From assembly GCA_014653355.1 (NCBI GenBank), contig JACWEO010000002.1, forward strand, positions 1 to 64,000: 64,000 nucleotides of DNA. The letters run 5' to 3'. This DNA is from Pelagibacterales bacterium SAG-MED47 (GTDB lineage: Bacteria; Pseudomonadota; Alphaproteobacteria; Pelagibacterales; Pelagibacteraceae). This document shows, piece by piece, positions 51,537 through 60,610 of the stretch. Position 1 is the first letter of the stretch. Each line of letters begins with the position of its first letter. The notes under the pieces were generated by a model that saw nothing but the letters and a program-made list of their open reading frames with translations, was not told the DNA's origin and did not search any database. Position numbers and translations under genes: made by a program.

Positions 51537-52062
51537 CGGCGTGAACCTTTTCATTTTTTTCGTGTTTTTCTTGTGCAGCAATTGTATATTTTGCAATAGG
51601 TCTTGCCATTAGCCTTTTTAACCCAATTGGCTCAGCAGTATCTAAACAATAACCATAGGTATCGTCCTTGAGTCTTATTAAAGCTTTATCAATTTCAGAA
51701 ATTAACTTGATCTGTCTGTTGATTGCTTTCATTTCTACATTTTTGTCAGTATATGAACTGGCTTGGTCAACAATATCTGCAGAAATACTATTATCATCCA
51801 TACTTCCATTATAGAGAGCTTCATTATTTGCTCTGACTAATTCTTTTTTCCAATCTTGTAACTTTATTCTGAAAAATACTTTATGTTTTTCACACATATA
51901 TTTTTCAGTATCTTTAGGTATATAGGTTTTAGAAATTTTAATAGGACCTTTAGCTACTATTTTTGGCTTTAAAGCCACTTTTGCTTTTGCTTTTGTTTTA
52001 ATTATAGGTTTGCTTTTAACTTTAGAAACTTTTTTTTTAGCTTTGCTGGTTTTAGGCATATT
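51529..52062 (-). CDS. dksA: DksA/TraR-family protein with Lys-rich N-terminal extension
   Basis: IDKALIRLKDDTYGYCLDTAEPIGLKRLMARPIAKYTIAAQEKHEK; start at internal Met (MPKTSKAKKK) preferred over the longer ORF starting at 52113. Confidence 0.85.
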   Translation of the reverse strand, partial: NMPKTSKAKKKVSKVKSKPIIKTKAKAKVALKPKIVAKGPIKISKTYIPKDTEKYMCEKHKVFFRIKLQDWKKELVRANNEALYNGSMDDNSISADIVDQASSYTDKNVEMKAINRQIKLISEIDKALIRLKDDTYGYCLDTAEPIGLKRLMARPIAKYTIAAQEKHEKNEKVHADD

Positions 52063-52138
52063 TTCAAATTGAATTCGAGGGAGTATATTCAGCAAAATAG
52101 GGGTGTCAAGCAACCTTAATTATTGTAAATATTTGTTA

Positions 52139-53458
52139 ATGAATGTTTACAGAAATATTAATAATATTTTTTTTATTTTTGCATTATCTCATTTGATAGT
52201 TTGGACATTAGTTCCATCTATAACAAATAATAATTTACCTCTAGATACTATAGAAGCTTTAGCCTGGGGAAGTAATTTAGATTGGGGATTTAGCAAACAT
52301 CCACCGATGAGTGCTTTTTTCCCTGAAGTTTTTTATAAAATATTTGGTGCTCAAGATTGGGCATATTATCTTTTAAGCCAATTATTTGTTTTAATCGCTT
52401 TTTATTATGTATTCAAATTTGCAAATGAAATTTTAGGCAATATTAGTTTAGCCTTAATTTCAATATTATTACTTACATCAATATATTTTTACAATTTTAC
52501 CACTCCTGAATTTAATGTGAATGTCTGCCAATTACCTTTTTGGTCTATGGTAGTTTATTATTCTTGGAGAATATATGACTCTAAAGAAATAAAATTATCA
52601 GATTGCTTGTTGGTTGGAATATTTGCAGCAATTGGTTTTTTATCAAAATACTTATTTATTTATCTTTTAATATCGGTGGATTTATTGTTTATATATTTAA
52701 TTTTTTTCAAAAAGACCAAAAAGTTTGACTTTAAGTATTTAATTACCCTTGAAGTTTTTTTAGTTTTACTGGTACCTCATTTTATTTGGCTTTATGATAA
52801 TGAATTCATAACTATTTTTTATGGACTTAAAAGAACAGGTTTAGAAGAGTCTGTAATTTTTGATCATATTAAATACCCATTAATTTTCTTAGCTAAACAA
52901 ATTGGAATATTAATTCCTTTTTTCTTTTTAGTTTTTCTTTTAACAAAAAAATTTAAGTTTAAGTTTAATTTTAAAGACAAAAAACTTCTATTTTTATTTT
53001 TTATAAATCTAGCACCTATAGCTTTAATGTTTGCAACCTCGATGGTTATGGGATCAAAAATAAGAACAATGTGGATGACTCCATTTTATTTATTTTTTGG
53101 AGTATTTTTTGTCTACCTACTAAGATCTCAAATAAATTTAAAAAAAATTAATTCTTTCTTGGTGGGATTTTTATTTTTATTTTTTCTATCACCAATTATT
53201 TATTCATATATATCAATTTCTCAACCCGATAAACGAACAGACTATCCTGGAAAAGAAATAGCAATAAAGACTCAAATTACTTGGGATCAAAATTTTAATC
53301 AAGAAATTCAATTTGTAACAGGAGATGAATGGAAAGCTGGAAATCTTTCGTACCACCTTAAATCAAGACCAAAGTGGGAAGGGTATACAAATGATGATAT
53401 ACTAAATAATTCATCTAAATTTATTTGTATAGATGATGTATGTTTGGGAAGATATTAA
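52139..53458 (+). CDS. GT39/ArnT-like membrane glycosyltransferase
   Basis: Polytopic; early luminal DTIEALAWGSNLDWGFSKHPPMSAFFPEVFYKIFG; ORF track begins at 52103. Confidence 0.8.
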   Translation: MNVYRNINNIFFIFALSHLIVWTLVPSITNNNLPLDTIEALAWGSNLDWGFSKHPPMSAFFPEVFYKIFGAQDWAYYLLSQLFVLIAFYYVFKFANEILGNISLALISILLLTSIYFYNFTTPEFNVNVCQLPFWSMVVYYSWRIYDSKEIKLSDCLLVGIFAAIGFLSKYLFIYLLISVDLLFIYLIFFKKTKKFDFKYLITLEVFLVLLVPHFIWLYDNEFITIFYGLKRTGLEESVIFDHIKYPLIFLAKQIGILIPFFFLVFLLTKKFKFKFNFKDKKLLFLFFINLAPIALMFATSMVMGSKIRTMWMTPFYLFFGVFFVYLLRSQINLKKINSFLVGFLFLFFLSPIIYSYISISQPDKRTDYPGKEIAIKTQITWDQNFNQEIQFVTGDEWKAGNLSYHLKSRPKWEGYTNDDILNNSSKFICIDDVCLGRY

Positions 53459-53475
53459 TACTTAAGAATTAATTT

Positions 53476-54345
53476 ATGAAATTTAAAATTTTAATTCCTG
53501 TTTATAATGATTGGCAATCAGTTCTTAAACTTCTTGATAGTATTAACTTAAGTATAGAAAGTTTAGACCATGAAATATCAGTCGTTATCGTTAATGATGC
53601 ATCCAACCATGATCGCCCTTTAGAAGAAAAAGATTTAGAAAATATTTATTCAGTTAAAATTTTAAATATGAAAATAAACCAAGGTCATGCAAGATGTATT
53701 GCTACAGGACTAAAATATATTTATGAAAAAGAAGATTTTGATTATGTAATCCCTATGGATGGTGATGGAGAAGATAGACCTGAAGAAATCAAAAACTTCA
53801 TTAAACTTTCTGAACAAAAAAGTGAAAAATCAATCGTAGGAGAGAGAGTGAAGCGTTCAGAAGGGATATTTTTTCAATTATGTTACAAATTTCATAAGTT
53901 TTTAACTTTAGCATTTACAGGGCAATCCATTAAATTTGGAAACTATAGTTGTCTATCAAAATCAACAATTGAGAAAATGTTAAAGGAAAAGGCTACTTGG
54001 AGTAGTTTTTCAGGTTCATTAAGAAAAGTGGAAAAAGATTTAGTATCTTCACCTTCTGTTAGAGGTACTAGGTATTTTGGACCCTCACAAATGAGTTTTT
54101 TTAATTTATTAAAACACTCACTTTCAATTATCAGTGTTTATAGAAAAACAGTCTTAATTCGATCTGCTTTATTTATTGTTTTTTACATTTTGCTAATCAA
54201 AAGTAATGCCTCAGTTATTACCTCTTTGCCTTTAGTTTTATTGCTTATTATGATTTATTCAATTTCTAGTTTAGCCTTAAGAGAAAATATTGAAGAATTT
54301 AACAATTGTTTAACAAACATTCACGATATTGATAATATAAAATAA
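53476..54345 (+). CDS. Family 2 glycosyltransferase with C-terminal TMs
   Basis: ILIPVYNDWQSVLKLLDSI, VVIVNDASN, VIPMDGDGEDRPEEI. Confidence 0.88.
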   Translation: MKFKILIPVYNDWQSVLKLLDSINLSIESLDHEISVVIVNDASNHDRPLEEKDLENIYSVKILNMKINQGHARCIATGLKYIYEKEDFDYVIPMDGDGEDRPEEIKNFIKLSEQKSEKSIVGERVKRSEGIFFQLCYKFHKFLTLAFTGQSIKFGNYSCLSKSTIEKMLKEKATWSSFSGSLRKVEKDLVSSPSVRGTRYFGPSQMSFFNLLKHSLSIISVYRKTVLIRSALFIVFYILLIKSNASVITSLPLVLLLIMIYSISSLALRENIEEFNNCLTNIHDIDNIK

Positions 54346-54363
54346 TTTTATGTATCTTATTAA

Positions 54364-55554
54364 ATGAAAAAAATTTTATTTTTCATTTTTTTATCAATTT
54401 TTATTTCAAATACTTCATATAGTGATTTTAAAGAAATAAAAAAAAAGGCAACAATCACTAAGCCAGAAATTATTTTTCCAATTCCACAAAATCTAGATAG
54501 ATGCATTACTAGTATGTATGTAAATCAAACAACCAATCCTGTTTTGCCATTAGCAAAAGTTGAGGCTCCATCAGGATATGGCCTGGATAATAGATTCATA
54601 TCTGCTCTAGATAGTTTTGAAAATTTTAAACGTCCTTGTGGTGGAGGAAATATTGAAGCTTGTGAGAATGTAAAAAGAGTAATTTTAGATTGGGCAAAAA
54701 CTGATGCTGCAAAAAGAATAGGACCTTCTAACCATGAAGGCAGACATTGGAATGATACTTTAACAGTTAATCTTTGGGTAGCATCACCAATGATCGCAGG
54801 ATATTCATTTGTTAAGCAAGTGATCAATGTCCCTGAAGATGAGGATAAGATAATTAAAGATTGGTTCCAAAAGATAGTAAAGAAAAATAAACATCTTATG
54901 TATGACATGAAATACAAAGAAGGAACTCAAGCAAATGGTGTTCCAAAGAGAGCACATAATCATGCATTATCATCTGCAATAAGCCATATGCAGCTAGGTG
55001 TTTTGTTAAATGATGACAAGCTTTTTAGAAAAGCCTTTTTAAACTATGAGGCAGCAATTAGATATCAAAGAAAAGATGGTAGTTTACCTATTGAAACAAG
55101 AAGAGGAGGAAGGGCAATGTTTTACCAAGGTAGAGCTATGAACGCATTGTCAGTAATAGCAATTATTGCTGAAAACCAAGGCTATAACATTTGGGAATAT
55201 GATTATAAGGGAAAAAATTTTCATAACATCGTTAAGTTTTTTATAGATTTCACAGAGACTAATAAAATTGTATTTAAATATGCAAAAGAGATGAAATCAC
55301 CAGGACCAGCAAAGAACTATAAAGTTCAAGATTTAGATATTAGATCAAGTAGTAATTGGGGATGGCTCTATGCTTATGTAACTCGATTTCCAGATCATGA
55401 GAATGTTCAAAGATTAAAACAATGGTCTGCTAATCAAAGCACCCTTAATAATTATCAAAGAAAAATACTTTTTAACTTTGAAAATATTTTAAAAAGAAAT
55501 TTCGGCACTTCATCATGGACAGTTGTAGAACCAAACTGTCATTTTACTAAGTAG
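54364..55554 (+). CDS. Secreted alginate-lyase-like (alpha/alpha toroid) protein
   Basis: Signal peptide; HNHALSSAISHMQLGVLLND...RKDGSLPIETRRGGRAMFYQGRAMNAL pattern resembling alginate lyase family. Confidence 0.55.
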   Translation: MKKILFFIFLSIFISNTSYSDFKEIKKKATITKPEIIFPIPQNLDRCITSMYVNQTTNPVLPLAKVEAPSGYGLDNRFISALDSFENFKRPCGGGNIEACENVKRVILDWAKTDAAKRIGPSNHEGRHWNDTLTVNLWVASPMIAGYSFVKQVINVPEDEDKIIKDWFQKIVKKNKHLMYDMKYKEGTQANGVPKRAHNHALSSAISHMQLGVLLNDDKLFRKAFLNYEAAIRYQRKDGSLPIETRRGGRAMFYQGRAMNALSVIAIIAENQGYNIWEYDYKGKNFHNIVKFFIDFTETNKIVFKYAKEMKSPGPAKNYKVQDLDIRSSSNWGWLYAYVTRFPDHENVQRLKQWSANQSTLNNYQRKILFNFENILKRNFGTSSWTVVEPNCHFTK

Positions 55555-56827
55555 CTCTTATCGTTGGTAGACAATAAAAATCAGCCGTATCTATTTTAGA
55601 GGAATATTGCCTTCTCATATTCCATTTTTTTTGAACCCCTGCACTAGCAAGACTTAAAGTTGATCTTCCATATCTATAATTGGTATTATCAATTGATCTC
55701 ATTAAACTATCTATCTTTTCATCTTTTTCAGATGAAAACAAATTTTTTCTACCATCATCATTACGTAATCCTGTAAGCATGACACCTGCTTTTTGATATT
55801 GATAACCATTTTTAAAAATCTTTTCTAAAATGTTTACTGCAGTCTTAACAGTCTCAATACTATTATTTGTTGCTATTGGAAAATCAATTGTTTTTGCATT
55901 TGAATAATAACCAAAGTTTCTTTGAAAAGGACTCGTTCTAACAAATACAGTTATAGCTTTTGCAACTAAAGATTCTGATCTAATTTTCTCAGATGCATTT
56001 AAACAATAATTTGCAACTGCTTCTTTTAATTCTTGAAATTTTTCAATTCTTTTTCCAAAAGATCTTGAGACAACACAACTTTTTCTTTTTGTTTGGGTTG
56101 TCTCTAAATTGATACATGGGACACCTCTTAATTCCATTGCAGTTCTTGAACCCAAAACATTAGAGGATTTTTTGATCCATGTATTGGATTTATTTTTAAG
56201 TTGCTTAGCATTATAGATTCCATTTTTTTGATAAAATTTTGTAAGCTGTCTACCAACACCCCACACATCATTAATTTCAATTTTTTCAAGAATAGGATCT
56301 AAATTTTCTATACCAATCAAACTAGTAACACCTGATTGTTTTTTCTTTGCAATATGATTTGCAATTTTACTCAAAGTTTTTGTTTTAGCAATACCGATAC
56401 TAGTAGGGATACCAGTCCATTGTAAAATAGTTTCTCTGATTTCTTTTCCAACCTTCTCCACTTCACTGTCAGGAAAGCTCGATAAGTCTAAAAACGCTTC
56501 ATCAATTGAATAAATTTCTATTTCTGAATTAAATCTTTTAAGTGTTCTCATTACTCTTCTAGATAAATCTCCATATAAAGAATAATTTGATGAAAAGACC
56601 TCAACTTTATTTTTAATAATAATGTCTTTAGCTTTAAAATAAGGTTCACCCATTTTAATTCCTAAAGCTTTTGCTTCATTTGATCTTGATATAATACAAC
56701 CATCATTATTTGACAAAACAACAACAGGCTTTCTTCTTATCTTAGGATTAAATAATCTTTCACAAGAAACATAAAAAGAATTACAATCAACTAAAGCTAA
56801 TTTTCTAGTATGTTGAATGGATGACAT
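55547..56827 (-). CDS. umuC: Y-family DNA polymerase V subunit UmuC
   Basis: ALVDCNSFYVSCERLFNPKI, VVLSNNDGCIISRSNEAKALGIKMGEPYF, SIDEAFLDLS; overlaps umuD. Confidence 0.96.
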   Translation of the reverse strand: MSSIQHTRKLALVDCNSFYVSCERLFNPKIRRKPVVVLSNNDGCIISRSNEAKALGIKMGEPYFKAKDIIIKNKVEVFSSNYSLYGDLSRRVMRTLKRFNSEIEIYSIDEAFLDLSSFPDSEVEKVGKEIRETILQWTGIPTSIGIAKTKTLSKIANHIAKKKQSGVTSLIGIENLDPILEKIEINDVWGVGRQLTKFYQKNGIYNAKQLKNKSNTWIKKSSNVLGSRTAMELRGVPCINLETTQTKRKSCVVSRSFGKRIEKFQELKEAVANYCLNASEKIRSESLVAKAITVFVRTSPFQRNFGYYSNAKTIDFPIATNNSIETVKTAVNILEKIFKNGYQYQKAGVMLTGLRNDDGRKNLFSSEKDEKIDSLMRSIDNTNYRYGRSTLSLASAGVQKKWNMRRQYSSKIDTADFYCLPTIRAT

Positions 56828-57206
56828 AAGTCACAACTCCCCAAATAAATATATCTTGTTCCTCATTAATTAAAATTCTATTAGAAAACTCTTTAGAACC
56901 TGATGTTAAAAATTTTTTATCTCTTTCTTGAACTAAAGTTTTAACTACAAGTTCATCATGAACATTTGCAATAACTGTTGAAAAATTTTTTGGTTTTAAG
57001 CTTTTATCAACAACTAATAAGTCTCCATCATTAATCCCAACATCGACCATAGATTTCCCCTGCACTCTTATAATAAAAGTGGCTGGAACATTTTTGATCA
57101 AATGCATGTTTAGATCGATATCTTCTTCGATATAATCAGTGGCAGGTGATGGGAAACCAGCACCAGCTTTATGCAAATAGTAAGGGATAGTTAGTTTCAT
57201 GTTCAT
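56805..57206 (-). CDS. umuD: UmuD, self-cleaving LexA-like SOS protein
   Basis: AGFPSPATDYIEEDIDLN cleavage region, VQGKSMVDVGI (Ser), DELVVKTL (Lys); alternative start at 57200. Confidence 0.95.
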   Translation of the reverse strand: MNMKLTIPYYLHKAGAGFPSPATDYIEEDIDLNMHLIKNVPATFIIRVQGKSMVDVGINDGDLLVVDKSLKPKNFSTVIANVHDELVVKTLVQERDKKFLTSGSKEFSNRILINEEQDIFIWGVVTYVIHSTY

Positions 57207-57215
57207 GTTTTGTTC
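57201..57215 (+). promoter_or_regulatory. Putative alphaproteobacterial LexA box at umuDC
   Basis: GTTC-ATGTTTT-GTTC, exact GTTC-N7-GTTC, at the umuD start. Confidence 0.75.
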
Positions 57216-57271
57216 TAATTTATAGCCTATTTATGTAATGCACGCAAGAGGTTGTATTTTGAGTCTATAAA

Positions 57272-57293
57272 TGAATCAAAAGTGAATCAAAAG
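57272..57293. repeat. Two tandem copies of an 11-bp unit TGAATCAAAAG
   Basis: TGAATCAAAAG at 57272-57282 and 57283-57293, followed by degenerate GTGAACATCAAAA. Confidence 0.8.
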
Positions 57294-57363
57294 GTGAACA
57301 TCAAAACTACATTTTGTATGCTTGTGGATAACTTCAACTAGAGATAGTTTAATTAAATACTAA

Positions 57364-57912
57364 ATGAAAAAAATTTTAGTAATTTTAATTTCAATATTAA
57401 CTTTAAGTTCTCAAGCTATGGCATACGAGGAAGCTAATTATAAATTAGTAAAAGAAAATAAAGAATATGAAATCAGAAAATACTCTGATCGATTAGTTAT
57501 TGAAACAAATTCTATAGAGGGTAATGGTTTTAGAAAACTATTTAATTATATTTCTGGGAACAATGAGGAAAATAAAGAAATTAAGATGACGGTCCCTGTT
57601 ACTCAAGAGATTAAAAATGAAAATATGACAATGCAATTTTATCTCCCTTTAAAATTTAATGAAGATAATGCACCAAAACCTTCTAATTCAGATATAAAAA
57701 TTTTAACTATAGAGGGTGGATATTATGCTGTAATTAAATATTCAGGTAGATCTTCAGATAAAAACTTTTTAAAAAATAAAAACATATTAAAAAAACAGCT
57801 TGAACAAGATAATATTACAATTAAAAGTCCTCCAATAAGAGCATCTTATAATTCACCATTTACTTTACCAATGTTAAAAAGAAATGAAGTAATGTATAGG
57901 ATAAATTTATAA
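57364..57912 (+). CDS. SOUL heme-binding family protein
   Basis: Signal peptide; YEIRKYSDRLVIET, FRKLFNYISGNN, IKMTVPV. Confidence 0.93.
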   Translation: MKKILVILISILTLSSQAMAYEEANYKLVKENKEYEIRKYSDRLVIETNSIEGNGFRKLFNYISGNNEENKEIKMTVPVTQEIKNENMTMQFYLPLKFNEDNAPKPSNSDIKILTIEGGYYAVIKYSGRSSDKNFLKNKNILKKQLEQDNITIKSPPIRASYNSPFTLPMLKRNEVMYRINL

Positions 57913-57913
57913 A

Positions 57914-58276
57914 ATGAAAAAACTTGTATGTCATTGTGGAGCCGTAGAAGCAGAAATTAATTTAGACGTAGATTTAGCTAAAGTTATAAAATGCAATTGT
58001 TCTATTTGTAAAAGGAAAGGAGCAATTATGTCGATGGTAAAAAATGAAGATTTTAAAATTGTAAAAGGAGAAGAAAAATTAAAACTTTATCAATTTCATT
58101 CTAAAGTTGCAAAACATTATTTTTGTTCAGACTGTGGAATTTATACTCATCATAATCCAAGAATTAATCCAGCAATGACAGGATTTAATGTGGGATGTGT
58201 TGATGAAATAAATACTTTCGATTTAAAAGAAGTTCCAGTTAATGACGGTCAAAATCATCCACTAGATAAAAAATAA
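57914..58276 (+). CDS. GFA/CENP-V family zinc protein
   Basis: CHCGAVEAEI, CNCSICKRKGAI, YFCSDCGIYTHHNP. Confidence 0.93.
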   Translation: MKKLVCHCGAVEAEINLDVDLAKVIKCNCSICKRKGAIMSMVKNEDFKIVKGEEKLKLYQFHSKVAKHYFCSDCGIYTHHNPRINPAMTGFNVGCVDEINTFDLKEVPVNDGQNHPLDKK

Positions 58277-58281
58277 TTTTC

Positions 58282-59211
58282 ATGCAACAATTTAGTTTAT
58301 GTTTTAGTAAGGTAAAAAAAGATTGTTTAAAGTTTATTAAATCTCAAGAAACCAAAGCAGATAAATTTAAGAATAAAGAAAAAATGATTAAATTTTTTTT
58401 AATCCCATTGTGTTTTTGGATTAGCAAAAAGGCATATCAGAAAAGACCATATTTTGTGGGTTTAGCTGGTGGTCAGGGGACTGGTAAAACTACAATTAGT
58501 TCTTTGATTAGAATTATTTTAACTAAATACTTTAAACTTAACGTTTTTAGAATTTCAATTGATGATTTTTATAAAACAAGAAAAGAACGAATAATTTTAT
58601 CAAAAAAAGTACATCCCATGCTTTTAACAAGAGGTGTGCCTGGAACTCATGATATTAATATGATGTTGAATTTTTTTAAAAAATCAAAAAATAAAAAATT
58701 TAAAAGATTTAAACTGCCAACCTTTAATAAAGCTATTGACGACAGATTTAATAAAAAAAAATGGTATGATTTAAATAATAGGCCTGATGTAATAATTTTT
58801 GAAGGTTGGTGTGTTGGTGCAAAATCAGAAAAAAATAATTCTTTAAGGAAAACAATAAATCCAATGGAAAAAATAAAAGATCAAAAGCAAATCTGGAGAA
58901 AATATGTTAACCAACAATTGAAATCAAAATATAAAAACTTATATTCGCAATTAAATTGTTTGATTTATTTAAAAGCAAAAAACTTTAGTCTTTTGCAAAA
59001 ATGGAGGCTTAAACAAGAACGTAAGCTTTGGCTTAAAAGTAAAAAAAACTCAAAATTAAAAATTATGAGTAGAGGAGATGTAATTAAATTTATGCAGACA
59101 TATCAACGAATAACTCAAAATATGTTTAGATATATGCCCAAGTATGCTTCAGTTATTTTTAATTTAAATAATAATCACCAAATTGCCTCTGTTATATACA
59201 AAAGAAAATGA
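58282..59211 (+). CDS. P-loop kinase, D-glycerate 3-kinase-like
   Basis: GLAGGQGTGKTTISSLI, ISIDDFYKTRKER, LLTRGVPGTHDI, IIFEGWCVGA. Confidence 0.8.
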   Translation: MQQFSLCFSKVKKDCLKFIKSQETKADKFKNKEKMIKFFLIPLCFWISKKAYQKRPYFVGLAGGQGTGKTTISSLIRIILTKYFKLNVFRISIDDFYKTRKERIILSKKVHPMLLTRGVPGTHDINMMLNFFKKSKNKKFKRFKLPTFNKAIDDRFNKKKWYDLNNRPDVIIFEGWCVGAKSEKNNSLRKTINPMEKIKDQKQIWRKYVNQQLKSKYKNLYSQLNCLIYLKAKNFSLLQKWRLKQERKLWLKSKKNSKLKIMSRGDVIKFMQTYQRITQNMFRYMPKYASVIFNLNNNHQIASVIYKRK

Positions 59212-60503
59212 AAAAAATTATAATTCCAATTTTAGGTGTGTTCTTTTTATTTTCAAATTCTTTTGCTGAAACTTTTTCAATCGCTCTTAAGAAAGCATAC
59301 AATAATAATCCAGAACTTAATGCTGAAAGAGAAAGTTTAAATATTTCTCAGCAAGAATTAAATATTTCAAAAAGTTCTTACCTTCCAACTGTTACGATAA
59401 GTGGTAGTAAAAGTGAGGAAGAAACTGATAAATTGACAAATCGAGATGGATCTAATGCTTCAGTTACAAATGTAGATCCAAAAGTAAAATCAATTACAGT
59501 TGAACAAACATTGATAGATTTCGGAAGAGGTGCAGAATTAGCAAAAAGCAAAATAGGAATAGATTTAGCAAAAGCAAAACTCTTGAAGAAAGAACAAGAA
59601 ATTTTATATAAATCTATTCAAGCTTACACAGGTTTAATTTCAGCAAATGAGAAACTAAGGATTAATAGATCAAATTTTAATTTATTAGATCGTCAAGTTG
59701 AAACAGATAGAATTAGACTTGAAAGAGGAAATATATCTTTTTCAGATTTAGCACAATCAGAATCTTCTTTAGCTGGAGCGCAAGCTAAATTAATACAAGC
59801 TGAAAATGATTTTTTAACAAGTAAGCTTAATTATGAAAATGTTATAGGAGAGTTAAATGATCCTCAGACACTAAATAAGTCTTCTATCATAGAAGTTTCA
59901 TTACCTAATGAATTAATTTCAGCTATGAAAATATCAAAAAAAAATAATCCAGATTTAATAATAGCCCAGTTAGAATATGAACAATCAAAAAAAGATACTA
60001 CCAGCGCCAAATCTGATTTAGCACCATCCGCAACCTTATCTTTTGATAGATCGGAAACTGAAGATCTAAGTTCAACCTATGATGAAAGAGATAAAGATAC
60101 TTTTAAAGCTACAGTAACATGGCCATTTTTTTCAGGTGGAAAAAATATTGCATCTTTAAGAAAAAATCAAAGTCTTGAATTACAAAAAAATTTGTTACTT
60201 GAGAATATGACCACAAAGAACCAAACAGATGTTGCTAGTGCTTGGTCAAACTATCAATCAAACAAGAGTTTATTAAATTCTGTTCGAGCACAAGTTAATG
60301 CTGCAGAAATTGCTAATGAAGGGATAGTAGCTGAATATAACAGTGGTTCAGATAGGACTACTTTAGAAGTTATTCAATCAAATTCTATATTGCTTAATGC
60401 TCAAATTTCATTAGTTGATTCTGAGAGAGGCTACATTTTATCTCAATTCAATCTACTTAAATCTGTTGGATTATTGAATAGTGATTACTTAAAAATCAAG
60501 TAA
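59208..60503 (+). CDS. tolC: TolC-family outer membrane efflux protein
   Basis: Signal peptide; repeated coiled-coil OEP pattern LKKAYNNNPELNAERESL...ISKKNNPDLIIAQLEYEQSKKD. Confidence 0.93.
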   Translation: MKKIIIPILGVFFLFSNSFAETFSIALKKAYNNNPELNAERESLNISQQELNISKSSYLPTVTISGSKSEEETDKLTNRDGSNASVTNVDPKVKSITVEQTLIDFGRGAELAKSKIGIDLAKAKLLKKEQEILYKSIQAYTGLISANEKLRINRSNFNLLDRQVETDRIRLERGNISFSDLAQSESSLAGAQAKLIQAENDFLTSKLNYENVIGELNDPQTLNKSSIIEVSLPNELISAMKISKKNNPDLIIAQLEYEQSKKDTTSAKSDLAPSATLSFDRSETEDLSSTYDERDKDTFKATVTWPFFSGGKNIASLRKNQSLELQKNLLLENMTTKNQTDVASAWSNYQSNKSLLNSVRAQVNAAEIANEGIVAEYNSGSDRTTLEVIQSNSILLNAQISLVDSERGYILSQFNLLKSVGLLNSDYLKIK

Positions 60504-60544
60504 TTCAAGCTTTTTGAGCTAAATTAATTAAATCTTGCAAATGA

Positions 60545-60559
60545 GAACAAAAGTAGTAC
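60545..60559 (+). promoter_or_regulatory. Possible degenerate LexA box upstream of recA
   Basis: GAAC-AAAAGTA-GTAC, 7/8 match to GAAC-N7-GAAC, between TTGCAA and CATAAT promoter-like elements. Confidence 0.45.
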
Positions 60560-60610
60560 ATAATAGATTTATGATTCGAGTATTAATAATAAATAAAAAA
60601 AAGGCTTTAA

